NCBI GenBank assembly: GCA_012932295.1
Contig: JAAONU010000009.1
Coordinates: 6,374,203-6,438,202 of the forward strand
DNA from: Cyclina sinensis
Taxonomy: Eukaryota; Mollusca; Bivalvia; Venerida; Veneridae
Direction: 5' to 3'
Length of the DNA stretch: 64,000 nucleotides
Below the pieces are notes generated by a model. That model was not told the origin of the DNA. It made no database searches and was given only the letters and a program-made list of their open reading frames with translations. Below are positions 23,373 to 36,400 of this stretch, piece after piece; the first letter of the stretch is position 1; each line of letters starts with the position of its first letter. The position numbers were made by a program, and so were the translations under genes.

Positions 23373-24640
23373 TATGTAACGTATATCTGTCTCAAGAGGT
23401 TCTGAAAATGAATGTTTGAATTACTTTATTTATGAAAACCCTTATTAAAAGCAATAAATTTGCGAATTCTCTAAACGTACGCATTGTGTACATTTAATGA
23501 TGTTGGCGATCTGCGAAACGTTGACCTGAAAACATCTGAAATTGTTCTGATTCTAAGTATCTTATTATGAGACATGCATCTACCGTTTCATTTTCTTCTG
23601 ACAAAAATGTACATTTAGTCCCAACTAGCATAATTGTATTGCATTTTATTATTAAAACTTTAGTATTCATTTTGCATTTTTTTCATTGTGGATACCAGTG
23701 GTTTCCCAGTTTTTTTCTCAGGAAAAAAAATCATATTGAAATAGTATCTAAACTTTTAACTAATGATTCTTGATTTTATTATTTTTATCTGATTTTTCGA
23801 AATATTTGCTGAAAAAGTGAAGAAGTTAACATAGTAACAACAGGAAAAAATAATCATTTCAAAACTAGGCAAAAACAAACGACATTGAAACATAAACAAC
23901 TCTCAATATGTTTTTAAATATCAGAAACAGTACAACAATACTGCTCAACTTACTTTGTTAAAATCTAATTCCAGCAGTTCAGCAAGCTGAGAAGAATCTT
24001 GTGATACAGCGTCGTGCAACCCGTTCTGTCACTCTGTTGCGTTTTGCAATTTTATTCCAGTCAGAAATGAAACAAGAGGACATAGCTATATTGGTCGCTA
24101 ACCTCTGTTTTATTCTTTTGTTCAGAAAATACAAGTTTTTTCAAATCATTAACTAAAGATAGAACATGTAATGCAGAAAAAATTCTATTTACAAAGTGAG
24201 TACATGAAAGCGTTCGCACCACGATTTTCAAACAGACGGGTATTTTTAAAAATAATTTTTCTAAGGGTGAAGTTTGCCTCATTATTAAGTGAAGATTGGA
24301 AAGTGAACAAGTTGGGCAACACATATTTATCAGCTCGGTTATCTTCGAAGAAAACACTGTTATAGTTCCCTCGTCGTCTGCGGCAGTGTGCAAGAAATTT
24401 GACATTTTCACACACTGCCTCTTTATACTGATGCCCTACATAAATACCACAAGTTATAACTTTATCTTTCTTATTTTCATAAAAATGTCCCCTTTTAAAC
24501 TTAGAAAATTATTTATCTTATTTTTCAGCTTTCAACAGCTTACTTGTAGTGACGAGCTACTGAACTAAGACAAGGTATCTAACTAGGTCATCTTTATTGC
24601 TGGAATTATTCCACCTTTTTAACTTTGAACATTGATTTAA
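23373..24640. other. Upstream region of the PAN-CCP gene, no further gene seen
   Basis: Overlapping short open frames on both strands around 24061-24568 show no domain, signal or splice logic and are taken as chance. Confidence 0.4.
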
Positions 24641-25640
24641 ACAAGTTATTTACCTTGTTAACACTCTGTAGGAGTCATTTAACATCTAGTCAATATAAAA
24701 AAGTCAGCATCTCTGTCTTGATTTTCTGGGACATATGGGGTAAAATCTAGGACACCTGGCCCAATAAAAAAATCTTGTTAACTCTTTACTGCGGCATTTA
24801 TATACATTCATCACAAAAATTAATCAGAATGTTTGTCTTGAGGATCTTTAAGCCAAATTAAAAGCTGGGTCACGTGGTGTCAAAACTATGTCATCAAGTC
24901 TAATAATAAAAACTGTTTTTAATCTCACACTCTAGAAGCCATGTTTTATCCCTATCTTTATGAATATTTGTCAGAATATTTGTCTTGATGATAAGTTCAG
25001 AAGTCAATCAATTGGTGTCGAAAAAGTCAGTAGGTCAAATCATACAATAACCTTTTTGTTTACACTCCAGGCACAATGTTTTCTTAACACTAATTCTAAA
25101 AAAAATGGTCAGAATGTTTGTTTGGTATATTTAGGTCATGTTCTACAGTGGATCACATGGGTCAAAAAGTAAGTGACAATGCTAGAGGCTATATACCTTA
25201 CCCCGAAATGATGAAATTTTGTCAGAATGACTGTCTTGATATATAGGTATTTTGAAAAAGTAGGTCACAATGGTCAAACTATAGTTCAGCATGTTAGAGG
25301 CAATATTTTCTACAAGATTAACATTAAAATTTATCACAATGATTATCTAGATAATATCTGGGTCACGCTTCGAAGTGGGTCATGCGGGTCAAAAAGTGGG
25401 TAATCATATAAATGGCCATATTTTCAACCTGGTCATCATGAAAATATGTCAGACTATTCGTGTTGATGATATCTAGGTAAAGTAAAATTTGGTCACATTG
25501 GGTCAAAAAGTAGGCACTATAGACCATATTTTCTAATTGATTTTCATTGAAATTCAGTCAGATAGTTTGTCTTGATCATATTAAAAAATGATCAACTTGG
25601 ATCTTGTTGGATCCAAAGAGTAGATCATCATTCGAAATGT
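24640..25640. repeat. Degenerate tandem array, unit about 110-145 bp
   Basis: The motif TGTCAGAATGTTTGTCTTGATGAT, in diverged form, recurs near 24700, 24823, 24969, 25109, 25220, 25333, 25447 and 25556. Between copies come GGTCACATGGGTCAAAAAGT-like strings and a variant of AGAGGCCATATTTTC. Units are strongly diverged. Arrays of this look are widespread in bivalve DNA (general knowledge, not checked). Confidence 0.7.
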
Positions 25641-26011
25641 CATGTCATGGAGGAAATGAAAAGACGGTGTTATATATTAACAATCAGATAATAGTATCCT
25701 ATTTTCAGTTTATTTTTTTATGGCATGTCATGATTTTCAAATACAAATATGATACCCATGAATGACTTTCTAAATTATTCCACCCCACCGTCAAGTAACT
25801 GCAGATGATCATTTTACCCGAAATACTCCCATTTCAATTCAAAGAAGTTCTGTCGTTCCTATTCAAATACAGCTTTCAGTATTATTTATAAAGTAACTAC
25901 AGCCGAACATTGGCACCTGCAGGCAGGGCTCTTAGCTTATTATTTTTTCATTTTGTACAAACCCCGTTTTCAAAGCTAAAATATAAAAAGAAAAAGAAAA
26001 CAAAAGGGTCA

Positions 26012-26545
26012 TGATGGCTCTGGATCGCTCACCTCGGTACTAAGCAAACGTCAAAAGCAATATTACAATTTCTAATTGAAGATTTGTAGGTACCTACAAA
26101 TCAAATATCTAAAATATCACTCAATAAGTAAAGGCTCTATGACTGAAAGTAGAAAATATATTGTAAGCTGTGGTGACTTTGGCCTTGACCCATTGATCTC
26201 AAAACCCACCTAATGTTAGAGGTTCATGCAAGGAACCTACATACTAAATATCAAAGATATTGGTCTGTAAATGAAGGCTCTATGAGGTAAAGTTGATAAA
26301 TCCATTTTTATCCTCGGTGACCTTTACCCCAATTTAAAGGAGGAGGTTTATTAAAGCTGTCTATATACCAAATATTTCAAATATCAGTCAATAAATAAAG
26401 ACTCTATTACAAAAAGTAGAAAAATCTTTTTTTAGCCTTAGTGACATTGACTTAATTTCCTCAAACTCCACCGTATGGTAGAAGACCTTGAAAGTTGCCA
26501 ACAATCAGGCATCTAGAAGCATGCGTTGTACTCAGGTGAGCTAAA
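26012..26545. repeat. Repeat with inverted ends (GCTCACCT...AGGTGAGC) and three internal copies
   Basis: The left end has GCTCACCTCGGTAC (about 26028) and the right end GTACTCAGGTGAGC (about 26528), near-perfect inverted complements. Inside, a block with AAATATC, ATCA.TCA.TAA.TAAAG and CTCTAT, followed by a GTGACNTT.AC string, recurs near 26098, 26246 and 26366. Possibly a nonautonomous DNA element made of internal repeats. No coding capacity. Confidence 0.6.
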
Positions 26546-28031
26546 AAGAAAGAAATGGCGTCCTGAATCCGTGTCAATGACGCGAGGTATTTTCACATTT
26601 TTGTTTTCATTTTTTCACATGCCATATCAGAAATGTACGATGACTGATATCAACCTTTTCAGTTTTGTACTGTAAGAACATCCACCATACAAACATGATC
26701 CCGCTCAAGTGGATTGTCCGGAGCATAAGAGTGGCTGATTTTGTTTCTTTATGAAAAGTTTGAAGCTTACATAGTTACGAAGATTAGTTATTGCAGATAA
26801 CAGTACAATTTTAAATTTAAAAAAAGTGTTTCCTTTTCGTAAAAATTACCTTGAAATTTTACAAAAGCAGTTAAAAAGTACTTCTGGAGGGATGTGTTGC
26901 ATACTAATTCTGATTCTGACTGTATACATTCTTTTTAGATTTGCCACATTTGATAACCATTTGATAAAAATGAATTAAAAATCAGTATTTTAAGATTTTT
27001 TTTACAAGATAACAAGATCTATAAAAGGTATTGCCATTAAAAATGGCGTTTTTAATGACAGGGAAGAACTGGAGTTACAATAAGAATTAAAAATAAGCTT
27101 TTTCAGATTTGTAGGAACTCAGATGCTTTAAGAAACTATTTATTAATATAGAAATGAGTGAAAATGCTCTAGATTATGACATTTTATGTCCTGTTATACC
27201 TTTGTATTTAAAGCCCATATTAAGTAAAACAGGTAAACATTGTAATAATATGTACAACATTTTACGAACATGATATCCCCAAATGTATAAAAATTGTCAC
27301 ATTTTTAATTGAAATTCAGAATAGAAAAACATATACAAAAATATATAAAAGGTTTTTTTAGAATGACTATCTACATTTTTGTTATGCTGTTACAAAACAA
27401 TAGTTTGTTATGTCAATCTACTAGATTGTGCTGTATATTTATCTGTTTATTTTGTGCCATTTTCAATTTTTTTCTGTCTTAGTAATTGTTCCTCATGTGA
27501 GTTTTACGTGACATTAAATTATATTCGATGCAAAATTCATTTTGTTTCGTATAAACAACAGCTTCAAAAATTTCTTTCGTCAATCTACTGGTATACCAGT
27601 TCATGGGATTTTTTTCGCTATATTTGGTGCAAAATCCAATTTGTTATGTAAATGAAGCATTTTGTGCTGTCAATATGCTACTTTGTGCTGTGTAAGTTTA
27701 AGTTTGTTTAAGGAATACTAAGTCATGCGCACTTGAAGTTATATTCAACACACAATTAAATTTGTTATGTAGATACAATAGTTCGTTATGGATACAAAAA
27801 TACACTTTATAAATTATAACTAGAATCGAACGATTGAAAACGGCACAGCACAAACCAGTAGATCGTCAGAATAAACTAGAATCGGTTCACAACAAATTAG
27901 GAAAATAATTATTTCAAGACATTTTAGGATTTCCTAAATACAGCATATATAAGGATAATTTCGCATTCATTTTGAATCTATAGTCAAATGCAAATAAAAC
28001 ATTAGCTTTGTATGTACTTATTCTAGAAAAT

Positions 28032-28128
28032 TACATTTACTTCGTAATTTCCAAGGGTTATTGCCTCAGGTGAGCTGAAGTACATTTACTTCGTAATTTC
28101 CAAGGGTTATTGCCTCAGGTGAGCTGAA
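28032..28128. repeat. 49-bp exact tandem duplication ending in AGGTGAGCTGAA
   Basis: TACATTTACTTCGTAATTTC begins at 28032 and again at 28081 and the two copies are essentially identical. Both end in CAGGTGAGCT, the same terminal string as the inverted-end repeat at 26012-26545, so this is probably a duplicated terminus of a related element. Confidence 0.8.
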
Positions 28129-29036
28129 AAGGATAGTCCATGAATTTACTTAAGATTTGTTGAAGATGAAAGATGATAGCATTGAATATTATGTGTGGGA
28201 TTACTGCAATGATGTTCTATGCATAAACAATTCTTTTGTTCAAATATCTGGCAACAGGTAGAACAAAATGATCATAAATATTTAAAAGACTTGCACTGTT
28301 AAGCGTCATTGAAATCAAAACTCAAATATAAATAATTTAGCAAGCGGAATACTGTAGAAAAGAGATTCATATTGATATATGTTTAATTAATACTGCAGTT
28401 AACAACGGCTATTATGGAAGTGGAAACGAGAAAGGTACGGTGTAAATAAATGAACTACGAGCGGAAATTTACTTTTTGATTTACATAATTATGATTTTTT
28501 TTGACAATTGTCGTCAGCAGTCAGCAGGGAGGAAAGTATATACGGTTTTGAAGAAAATAAGTGAAATTGAATTTATTCATTGTATTGATCCTTTCGGAGG
28601 GAAAATTAAAGATTTTCTTGTCACAATTCTGTTTTCTTTCATGTCGTTACTTTGAAAGAAATTGCACAGTCAACAGCCTCTCTCTTTAACTCAAGCAGGT
28701 TATGAGGTTTAAGGTTACTAAAAGTAAACGATCCTGTTCACTCAAGCCAGAAACAGTCCGTTTTTGTGCTGTAGTTGTTGAAGTCGTGAACATGTTCTCA
28801 ACCTTACTTCTCGCTGATAGATTGTCAAAGGTTTAAGATTAGAACATGAGTAATCATTTTTAGTCAAATAAACATTTATCGAAAGTCTAATAAGTCTGCC
28901 CAGAACACAAGTAACAGTCTTCCAAGTAAACCTGTCCTACTCTGCAGACTCTGAATGACATAATAGATTGAAGAACAAGTGTTTAAAAAAAAACTGTTTT
29001 GTAGATGCTAACTTGTATATAAACAAGTACCAGGGC

Positions 29037-29125
29037 AAAAGGGAGTCGGTCACAGTCAAATCCGAATAACAGGATTTGAACATTTAACTAGGCGCTCTAC
29101 CCCTTCACATTTCAACTTGACTGTA
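29037..29125 (-). repeat. Possible tRNA-derived SINE fragment
   Basis: On the minus strand GGGGTAGAGCGCC is followed by GTTCAAATCC, resembling a tRNA D-arm remnant and a B box. No complete cloverleaf can be drawn. Low confidence. Confidence 0.3.
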
Positions 29126-29239
29126 ACAGTTACCAGTTGAGATTAAAAGTTTTCAACTTTTTGATAGTAATATGATCGACGTCATGGAAAAGGATTTGGT
29201 CGTCTAATATGGTATTAACAACAATGAATTGAAAATCAG

Positions 29240-29404
29240 ATCTTCAGCTCTGTTGCAAGAAACACCCCTTGTTCAAGTTCACTGTACAGTTGTTTCCACT
29301 GCTCACGACCCTGAGGATATTGTTCTTAGTTGGAAAGGTGAAACGTCTGCAAATAATAGCAAGAAGCAGAACTGTTTGAATGTAAGAGTTCCTTTGATAA
29401 CTTA
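29240..29404 (+). other. Possible decayed exon (Ig-like string), low confidence
   Basis: After an AG at about 29240, one plus-strand frame reads VQVHCTVVST and DIVLSWKG, reminiscent of an immunoglobulin-type strand pair, and then stops. There is no partner exon nearby. Confidence 0.18.
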
Positions 29405-31399
29405 GATTAACAAACATTTTAATTTCTCGATGATGAAATATTAACTTCTAAAATCCTCAAAGCATCGTTGCCTTTCAATGCTAATGCGAATATATTATTT
29501 ACAACACAAATTGACAATATTGAATAGAAATGATAAACGCTAATGAAAAATGCAAAATACAAATAAATCTTACTTTACAATTCAGCTGAAACAATAAACA
29601 ATAGTGAAATCATTGAATATTGCAACATTTCACGTGCAAAACAGTTTCGAAGAAATCTGTTTTATAAATGCGCAAAATGCGATTTCAGGTAAAACGACCA
29701 TCAAAAATGTAACGACAAAAATAATAACAAAATAATTAAATGTAAATACTAATATTTCACTGGCTTTGCATTCTAATGTGCAATTTATATTTTAATTGTA
29801 CAAATGTGGAGACTTCGATGTGCACAATGATATCCTTTGTCAACAAATTTTAAAACGGAAGTGGCTTTGGATTAATGGAAATTGATATCCGGGTGTAGTT
29901 GCACACTGTCATTATGACAATTGCTTCTAATCCTATCAAATTTCTAAAACACTAATGCAATTTCGGGTTCCTTTGTGTCACTTTGCTTCTGCGTATATTG
30001 TAAATGCTTAGTGCAAACTACATATAGATTAGTTAAAATGTAAACTTGAATAAACCTTAAATGGTTTATATAATTTACGTTTTTGAATCACTCTATAACT
30101 TTACAGCGCAATAGACGTTTCCTATTTGGTAGAGACTAAAGACAAACGTGTATATTGTGAAGCACTGCAATGTTAGTTTAAACTTGATTACTTTACGTCG
30201 ATTAGTGTAATTAATCAGTGTAAGTAAATTATGTGTATGTATACTATCAACATAATGCATTTAGACAAGAGCTTGTTAAGTACTAGGCTGTATTATACTA
30301 CTAGGATAATTAAGTAACATATCAAGATAAGTTTTCAGGTTGAGACTCAGTATGAGAAAAGAAATACTTAGCTAAATTTTATTTAAAAAAAAAGACTTGG
30401 CAATGTTCTATGATTCATTCTAACAACAACTTTTATTCGAACGTTAATTATCTTACAAGCTGGGAAATAATAACCGAAAATTAATTAGCAAGTTACAGAT
30501 AAATGTTAAAAGGTACCAAAGTTTTGCAGGTGGTAACATGCTATCCTGCCTCCATATTGGTGGTTAATGACCCTTTCTGTTCTTGTGTCTGGTTTTTGTG
30601 ATTCTTTTAAGCGACCTTCCCATTGTTTACTTAACAAAGTTCGAAATCTAGAAACTATAAGTACATGCTCATTTTGATATGACCATTCAGTCAAAATGTA
30701 GTGTAAATTAGATATATGTACATAGCATTCAGTACTCTCTGGAAAATGAAATGTTTTTTTTTTTTAATTATTATCATATCGATGTAACTAGATGTTTTGT
30801 TTCACATGAAAAGAAATAATTATTAATAACAAACTTTGTTGACTATACAAGAAAATTATTTATAGAAGTCTGCGGCACTTTCAGGGAGCCTCGCAGACTT
30901 CCAAGAAATGCAGGCGCTAGCAGAGTTAAGATTACTCCTGGCAGTCATGACAGACATCTTGCCAGGTTAATCTCCCCTTTTGAGCATGCGCAGTAACCGA
31001 AGGAGCAAATCACCATAAAAGTGGTGATTTCTCCCCCCCAGTTTTACACTACTATGCTTTACAAAATGAGAAAAACAGGAGTGCTGACAAAATAAAAAAT
31101 ATAATAATAATAAAACAAAAAATAAAAAAATAAAACAGTGTAATTATCAACATTGTACTTATCTTCCTCAGCAGCTTCATGATCAGGGAATATCAAGTAA
31201 ACTTGAATATAAATTTGGGGGCCTCAGATTAACTTTAATCATTTTATGCATATGCTGTTCTAAGCAATTTGGTATAATATGGGAGGTAACAATGCAGTAG
31301 TAAAGAAATTAACAACTGAAGTTACTGATACCCAAGAACTGTCACTAAAGATGACAATGTCCCCGAAATGGTGCTTTGACCTTTGACCTGAAACCCAGC

Positions 31400-31680
31400 T
31401 GAATGTAAATTGAAGATCCTTAAAAAAGATTGACTTCTTGACAATTTCAAGGTCAGTATCATTTAGGGGTCAAAGTAAAAAGATTGGAGACCAGATGAAG
31501 ATCAATTGTAGATCCTTCAAAAGATTTTTTTTTGACAAATAAATCTCAAAGTCAAAGTCATTCAGGGGTCAAGGTAAAACAATACAGTGACCAAATGAAG
31601 GCAAATTGTAGATCCTACAAAAGTTGTTTTAGTGACGATTTGACCTCAAGATCAAGGTCAAATAGTGGTCAAGGTATATG
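31400..31680. repeat. ~102-bp tandem array (three units)
   Basis: GATCCTTMAAAAG-like unit starts recur about every 101-103 bases (near 31408, 31511 and 31612), each containing AGGGGTCAAGGTAAA- or TCAAGGTCA-like strings. It runs directly into the 153-bp array. Confidence 0.65.
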
Positions 31681-31794
31681 CATTTGAAATATTTCTCGAA
31701 AAGCTTTTTTGTGTGTGCAAACATGAATTAAATATTTTTAGATATAAGGAAGTTATGGCCAGTATGAGGTATTTTGGCAACTTGACCTTCGAGG

Positions 31795-32590
31795 TAAAAG
31801 TCTTTTGGGGGTCAAGGTCATACAAGAATAATCAGTGGGAAGGTCCTTGTCCAAAGGGGTTTTGTGTCCAATATGATATGAATTCATTTACTAATAAGTA
31901 AGTAATGAGAAATGTAAGGGCTGTCTGTCTATTTAACCTTTAAGTTCAAGATCATTCCGGGGTCAAGGTCATTGAAGTAAATGTCAGTGGGAAGATCTTG
32001 TTCAAAGAGGATTTGTGTTGAAGTATGAAGAAAATCTATTCACTAATAAGGAAGTAATGGAAAATATTTGGGATTTCTGACAATTGAAACTATAAGATCA
32101 AGATCACTTAGGGGTCAAGGTCATTGAAATATATGTCAGTGGGGAGGTCTTGTCTAAAAGGGTGTTTAACTATGAAGAAAAAATCCGTTTACTAAACAGG
32201 AAGTTATGGGAAATGCAAGGCATTTCTGACTATTAAATCTTTAAGGTCAGGGTAATGCAGGGGTCAAGGTCATTAAAATATATGTCAGTGGGAATGTCTT
32301 GTCTAAAGAAATGATGTGTTCAAGTATGAAAAAATAAACATTTACTTATAGAGAATTCATGTGCAATGTTACAGTTTTTTGACAATTTGACCTTTCAGGT
32401 CAAGGTCAGTCAGACGTAATAGTCATACAGATATAATCAGTGGGAAGGTCTTGCCCAAAGAGATGTTGTGTTTAGATATGAAGTAATTCTATTTACTCAT
32501 AAGGAATGTATAGGCAATGCTAAAATTCTCGAACGGAATACGGACGGACTGATAGTTCAAAAACTATATTCCCTCCTTCGGGGGTATGAA
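31795..32590. repeat. ~153-bp tandem array, about five units
   Basis: GGGGTCAAGGTCATNNAA starts near 31810, 31961, 32112, 32262 and 32399-32411. Each is followed by ATGTCAGTGGGAAGGTCTTG, a TATGAAGAAAATC block and TTTACTAATAAGGAAGT. The last unit ends in CGGACGGACTGATAGTTC and then CTCCTTCGGGGGTAT, a terminus often seen on mollusc repeats. Confidence 0.85.
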
Positions 32591-34594
32591 AAAAACTCAC
32601 TATCTTTAGACTTCTTTGTTCATTTTATACACGGTATATCTGTTTAGAAAACAGCTCTAATAGAATAAATTATTCACTCCTTTTGATAGAAACAAACTTC
32701 AACAAGTTGTTGATAAAATATATAAGTCTGCACTTAAATGTATTTCATACAAAATATATTACAAATATATTACAACAATCAAATTCAACATAACTATTTA
32801 ACTGACAACGTTTTTGATACAATTTAGACATGTTCATAGTGGTGGAGCAATTTTGGTTTCTTTTTGTCACAATTCTTTAACAACTGTATTCTATGAGTGA
32901 GTTCATTGTAAGAAGCTTTCATTGGCTCTGCTACAGTCTATTTTAATGGCTGTAAAGCATGCTCTGAATAATGAAGAACGTTTCGTTTGCATTTATTTAC
33001 AAAACTGATTTATGCTCTACAGGTGACGCATATATGATTCAAACGTAACTCTTGAAATACACAGTACTTAATTCATTCTTAGAATAAAATGTGATACACA
33101 TTGGACTCTTCCATTATGGAGTTCATCCAGACATGAAAATGTTTGTAACTTTATTTATGGATAGATTTCAGGATGAGTTCAATTTTTATCAACTATTATA
33201 CTTGAATAGGTCCTGGAAAAAATGTCTTGACATAATTTTGAAATAAAAATACACAAAGACTAAAAATAAGAAATAATCAATGGAGAGTTATAGTTCTTGT
33301 GTAATGCAATCTTCCTTCATAAGACCAGTCCATTAATTAAGTTTTGACAGGTAAGGAACTTTGATAGATGGTTCGGACAAGAGTCATCTTTTTAGAATAA
33401 ACATACTCAAAACAAAACAGAAAAATGCGAATTTGTGCTCGTCTTGTGGAAACATGATATTCACATCCTCATTTTTCTATTAAAAGAAGAGCTTCTTTTC
33501 TGCTTTTAGCTTCCACTGGCTGTCTAAAATGTCTCTTTGTTAAATAAATCCTGAACAACAACAAAAAAAACAACATTTTCTCTGGTCTCTTATCACTGTA
33601 AATTCTTCAGGAGCTTGGATGGTCCTGAAATAAAACAGAAAATCTCACTTTAACTGAATTTAATATTGCACATGATTTGATAATGAATAATAAACAAAGA
33701 AGTACTTATGTTTTTTAAGAGAAAAAAATATTTCTTCTATAACTCAATTCCACCGTTAATTTAGATGATATACAAAACAAGGCTGGGCTTATGATTTCTG
33801 TGAAGTTTGGCTGTGGTATATTAGAAATAGCGTTGACATTGACTAATTGAAAGCAAAAAGGGCAACAACTCAGAGGAGCATGACAAGACTTGGCACTGAT
33901 CATTTCTATGAAGTTCGAATGGTATGGCAAAATAAAAAAGATAAACGACCAAAGGACAATACCTCTGCTGAAAAAACGATGTACCACAAAATGTCGAAGA
34001 TTTGCACATCTAAGATTGCCACTGACATTTTGCTGAAATATGTCCGAGAGCTTAAAAGAAAAAGCACAGGTATGGAAATCAAATGCATAAAGGGCACTAA
34101 CTCTGCTGAAAATCAATAAACTGAAATGCAGACATGCAACTAGGCTTGCAACTAATCACTTATGTTCAGTTTGGCCGAAATCCACCGAGGATATAGGAGA
34201 AATACATATTTGAAAGCATCAAGGGTTATAGCTAAGCTGAAAATCAATAAACTGGGAAGTGCAGATGATATGCACAGCTAAGCTTTTCACTGAACCTATT
34301 CATGAAGTTTGCATAATATTAATTTTTATTCTCATTACATTAACTTGATAACACTTTACTTATTGTCACTGTGAATATCAGTTTTAAAATGATTTATACT
34401 TAATATTTACCTTTGTTTATTGTTTGCCACTAACAGCATTTATACACAGCTATCATAATGACAACAATGAGAAGGATCCCAGGTATGTCGATACCAGCAA
34501 TATGAACAGGACTTAAAACCTCTCAGGTTTATCTTTAGAACCACATGCTGTTCAATGTAAGAAAGGTTGAAACATGAGTTTACATAATAGAGAA
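32591..34594. other. Gene-poor DNA with diverged repeats
   Basis: No supported gene. A GCTGAAAATCAATAAACTG string occurs at about 34104 and again at about 34234, so part of this is a diverged repeat; the open frame across 33847-34119 lies in that repeat and is not taken as a gene. Confidence 0.4.
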
Positions 34595-35025
34595 GTTTTT
34601 AAAGAGGCTGTACTCCAGATTTGACATAAAATTTTTTTTGGATAAATTATATATTTAGATGCCGTGAATATTTTACTTCAAAACTGATTATAAAAGTCAA
34701 AATAGAATAAAAAAAATATTTTCGCTCCAGCCTGATTTGAACTCTGGACCCTCATGTTAACAAATTTTTTTCCAACGCTTTTACTGTCACCACCATCGCC
34801 GTATGCGATATTACAGATATTTACTTTAAATCTTATACGATATAGTTATACCGTCGCGTTACGGTATAGCACTTTGAAAGGGGAAAAAATCAATTTATAA
34901 TGTAATTATATAACTTTTTTTTGTCAGTAAGTTTTTTTTAAGCATTAGTCATAAATATTACAAGAAATTTATAATACAAGAAAACTTTCTTTTTTTGTCA
35001 TCTGGAGCACAGCCCCTTTAAAACT
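34595..35025. mobile_element. MITE-like element with ~25-bp terminal inverted repeats
   Basis: The left end GTTTTTAAAGAGGCTGTACT continues CCAGATTTGACA. The reverse complement of the right end reads AGTTTTAAAGGGGCTGTGCT, then CCAGATGACA. About 430 bp, no coding capacity, AT-rich interior. This fits a miniature inverted-repeat DNA transposon. Target-site duplication is not clear because the ends sit in A/T runs. Confidence 0.7.
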
Positions 35026-36097
35026 AGATAGAATATTGTCCAAACGGGTTGGCTAATCATAGTCGTCTGTAATACTGTGAATAATAAATTATGTATTTCA
35101 GTACTCATACTTTATATGTGTATGCGGAATTTCAAAGTTTTTTCATATGCCATAGTTGTCGTTATTAAAAATGTGTAAGGGTAATGAACACGTAACGTTT
35201 ATGCAAATAAATTTATGAACTGACTTACTTGTTTTACCTTTATGTAGTCAAATACATATTTGCGATAGACGCCGTATATAGCAGTGAAAATATAGAACGA
35301 AATTATTTAACCTACAGAAAGACAGGCGGATTGAAATTCCGGGATATATGTTGTATTTCATTTATATGTATTTTGTTTTGTTTCACTGCTGTTATGAACT
35401 CCTCAATCGACGTTTTGTTTACAAATTTCAGACTCACACGTATCCATCTAAGTCACATGATATCGGCACCGAGAAGAGGTAAGCCTTCACATTTGAATCG
35501 TGCTTTTTTAACACATAGCCACATCAGTTTTAGCGGTTGTAGAATAATGTTATCTAAGGAACAAACAAATGTTTAGTGTCATCACTGTAATTCACTTTTG
35601 ATCATGCCAACCCAATCTTTGAAGAAAACGGGTTACTTTCGATTTCAAGAGAAGCCGACACGGACACCATGCTTCGGCTAGGACATAAAATGTTTTGATA
35701 AAAAAATGAAAACAAACCTAACTCTGCTTTGGACACAACCACTGATGTGTTTATTGTTGGGACACCGCCTTATGTGCGATAAGATTCTGTTTGCTGTATG
35801 TATATATCAGTGTCGGTGCGCAAAAATTAAGAAAAATATATACCAATTCCCAACTTACCAATATGTTTATTACTTAAAGTAAATTGAAACTGATTCAAAG
35901 ATTCTGGAATGAATTGGTATATTAAATGGCAATCCCTATTTACAATGTGAACTTAGCTACTTCGTAAATAGCTTATTTCTATAACAAATCCGATATCGCC
36001 TCACGGGCTACAAAACTTGCACTTCCTAATGCGACTTGATGGCGAAAAATACTGTTAAAATATTAAATTGAGCTATCTCTGTACTGTTCGTAAATTT

Positions 36098-36400
36098 TTA
36101 TGTCCCGGGAGGGAGCATATTGTTTTGGTGTATATGTCTGTTTGTTTGTGTGTTTGTTTGTCACCAAACTTTAACCTTGACCATAAAACGGAAGTCCTTC
36201 CATTTGCAGCCTCCAAACTTCACAGGTGCATGCACCTTGATAAGATCTACCCGCAAGACCCACGAAGAGGTCACCCTCGGGGGGGGGAGGGGTCATTGCG
36301 TTCATTCAAATGTAGCGCTTGTTCTATTACAGATGCAATCTCATCGGTCATTTTCTTTTTCAGTGAAAAAGTACAAAGTACAAGGTTAAGGTTAAGTTTG
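36098..36400 (+). repeat. Dispersed repeat with TATGTCC..GGAGGGAGC start
   Basis: TTATGTCCCGGGAGGGAGCATATTG-like start, a GTNTGTTTGT-rich stretch and CACCAAACTTTAACCTTGACC. The same start recurs at 60742, so this is a dispersed family. The short open frames over it are not genes. Confidence 0.55.

Larger units (their letters stand above)
26546..31399. other. Long AT-rich gene-poor stretch
   Basis: Apart from the small repeats listed separately, no gene is supported. The frame around 27379-27651 is low-complexity. A short hairpin (AAATCACCA / TGGTGATTT, 31007-31030) sits near the right end. Confidence 0.45.

Noticed and set aside
24061..24568. Overlapping open frames on both strands
   Set aside because: Mutually overlapping, no recognisable motif, no splice partner.
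31007..31030. 9-bp hairpin as a terminator or regulatory structure
   Set aside because: Followed by a C-run in eukaryotic intergenic DNA; no gene ends here.
33847..34119. 90-codon Lys/Thr-rich frame
   Set aside because: Lies in a diverged repeat with direct copies nearby; no domain.
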